Of a stretch of DNA of 8,135 bases, positions 7,585 through 8,135 are shown one piece after another (the stretch's first letter is position 1; every line of letters starts with the position of its first letter). The stretch comes from an uncultured Oscillospiraceae bacterium (GTDB taxonomy: Bacteria > Bacillota > Clostridia > Oscillospirales > Acutalibacteraceae). The translations under genes were made by a program, and so were the position numbers. The DNA lies in assembly GCA_900555545.1 (NCBI GenBank), contig USLQ01000031.1, positions 1 through 8,135 of the forward strand. The letters run 5' to 3'. Under the pieces are notes generated by a model, which was not told the origin of the DNA, did no database searches, and saw nothing but the letters and a program-made list of their open reading frames with translations.

Positions 7585-7844
7585 GGGCGGATAAGGCGTC
7601 TGTCACGCACAAGCTGAAAATCGCCCGCGGGCAGCTGGACGGCATCCTGAAAATGATAGAGGAGGACCGCTACTGTGTGGATATCTCCAATCAGCTCATG
7701 GCGACTCAGTCCCTCCTCAAGAGCGCCAACCAGCAGATCCTGCAGGCTCACATCCGCAACTGTGTACGCGAGGCACTGGAGACGGACCGGCCAAATCCCA
7801 AACTGGAGGAGGCACTCCAACTGCTTGAAAAAATGGCGCAATAG
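7581..7844 (+). CDS. csoR: Copper-sensing transcriptional repressor CsoR
   Basis: This 87-residue all-helical protein belongs to the CsoR/RcnR (DUF156) family. The Cu(I) ligand set is complete: C32, then H57 and C61 (HIRNC), with the same 25- and 4-residue spacing as the C-H-C set of characterised CsoR. The recalled second-shell residues Y31 (just before C32) and E77 are also present. That separates it from nickel (RcnR), formaldehyde (FrmR) and persulfide (CstR) sensors. The apo form would bind the palindrome at 4963-4977 and release it on binding Cu(I). ATG at 7581 overlaps the copA stop by four bases (ATGA), implying translational coupling; GAGGG lies just upstream within the copA end. Being last in the operon it represses, it gives negative feedback. 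A terminator follows about 30 bases after the stop. Confidence 0.95.
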   Translation: MRADKASVTHKLKIARGQLDGILKMIEEDRYCVDISNQLMATQSLLKSANQQILQAHIRNCVREALETDRPNPKLEEALQLLEKMAQ

Positions 7845-7853
7845 TGCTATCAT
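7825..7853 (+). promoter_or_regulatory. Candidate promoter at the end of csoR, possibly for feoA
   Basis: TTGAAA (7825-7830), 17 bases and TATCAT (7848-7853) overlap the csoR stop. A transcript would start near 7860, ahead of the hairpin at 7874-7902, so it would have to read through that terminator to reach feoA. No better feoA promoter is visible after the hairpin. The match may be fortuitous. Confidence 0.3.
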
Positions 7854-7873
7854 TTATTATATTGAGGTATCCC

Positions 7874-7915
7874 GTGGAGCGGCAGGAGCCCAGCCGCTCC
7901 ACTTTTTATCTTTTT
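7874..7915 (+). terminator. Intrinsic terminator after copA-csoR
   Basis: GTGGAGCGGC (7874-7883) pairs perfectly with GCCGCTCCAC (7893-7902) around a 9-base loop, followed by TTTTTATCTTTTT (7903-7915). This is a textbook intrinsic terminator ending the copper operon. It lies 22 bases before the feoA start codon. Confidence 0.9.
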
Positions 7916-7936
7916 GGCGTAAAGTGAGGGATAAAC

Positions 7937-8135
7937 ATGCAATTGAGCGATGGCAAGCCGGGATCCTGTTATGCGATTGAACAGATCGCGCTGCCCGTGG
8001 AGATGGAACACCGTCTGGAGGCGCTCGGAATGACGATCGGGACTAAAATCTCCGTCATCAACCGAAAGGGCCGGGGCATTTTGATTATCAAGCTGCGCGG
8101 CACGCGCTTTGCCCTGGGTTATAACATCACAAAAA
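7937..8135 (+). CDS. feoA: FeoA-family ferrous iron transport accessory protein (cut by right edge)
   Basis: The visible 66 residues form most of a small FeoA/SH3-like beta-barrel domain. Features are the opening MQLSDGKPGSCYAIEQI, a helix ending in RLEALGMTIGTKISVINRK (26-44), and the closing strand KLRGTRFALGYNITK with its RGTRFALG turn. FeoA is a cytoplasmic partner of the FeoB ferrous iron permease, so a second feoA or feoB probably follows beyond the edge. The start at 7937 has GTGAGGG 6 bases upstream. It is separated from csoR by a terminator, so it belongs to a different transcription unit, although both deal with metal homeostasis. No clear Fur box was found in front of it. Confidence 0.85.
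   Translation, partial: MQLSDGKPGSCYAIEQIALPVEMEHRLEALGMTIGTKISVINRKGRGILIIKLRGTRFALGYNITK

Noticed and set aside
7841..7875. AT-rich stretch before feoA as a possible Fur box.
   Set aside because: It does not form the inverted 7-1-7 or GATAAT-type repeats expected of Fur sites; only scattered matches.

Overview
The window looks like chromosomal DNA from an anaerobic Firmicute of the class Clostridia, most plausibly an Oscillospiraceae/Ruminococcaceae-type gut commensal. This rests on moderately high GC coding DNA with AT-rich intergenic regions, strong AGGAGG-like ribosome binding sites, sigma-A type promoters, and proteins of clostridial character (hexameric GDH, DAPDH-family oxidoreductase, HMA-P1B-HMA copper ATPase with CsoR). 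There is no rRNA, tRNA, CRISPR array, transposase or phage gene; it reads as ordinary core/housekeeping DNA.

Layout. Bases 1-662 (minus) hold the N-terminal 220 residues of a GH123/DUF4091-type glycoside hydrolase that runs off the left edge. A 371-base AT-rich region carries back-to-back promoters for this gene and for a plus-strand glutamate dehydrogenase (1034-2365). A strong hairpin at 2399-2441 separates gdhA from the convergent adenine DNA glycosylase gene mutY (minus, 2454-3533). Upstream of mutY, also on minus, is a 2,4-diaminopentanoate dehydrogenase-like oxidoreductase (3647-4684). It ends in its own intrinsic terminator, after which mutY has its own near-consensus promoter. A second divergent region (4685-5022) holds the oxidoreductase promoter, a Rex-operator-like palindrome, a strong plus-strand promoter and a CsoR-type copper operator.

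The plus-strand copper operon follows: copA (5023-7584) and csoR (7581-7844), overlapping by ATGA. CopA has an extra C-terminal HMA domain that looks like a complete CopZ chaperone, and this segment is preceded by its own Shine-Dalgarno and tandem ATG inside the copA frame. After csoR comes an intrinsic terminator and then the start of feoA (7937 onward), cut by the right edge.

How the genes work together. copA/copZ-like/csoR form a self-contained Cu(I) efflux circuit: CsoR would sit on the palindrome upstream of copA and release it when it binds Cu(I), CopA exports Cu(I), and the C-terminal HMA domain or its separately translated form could ferry Cu(I) to the pump. gdhA links ammonium to 2-oxoglutarate/glutamate; the DAPDH-like enzyme belongs to amino-acid redox metabolism. 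The most interesting observations are the possible internal translation start for a CopZ chaperone within copA and the Rex-like site between the redox enzyme and the copper operon. Both are inferences from sequence only.
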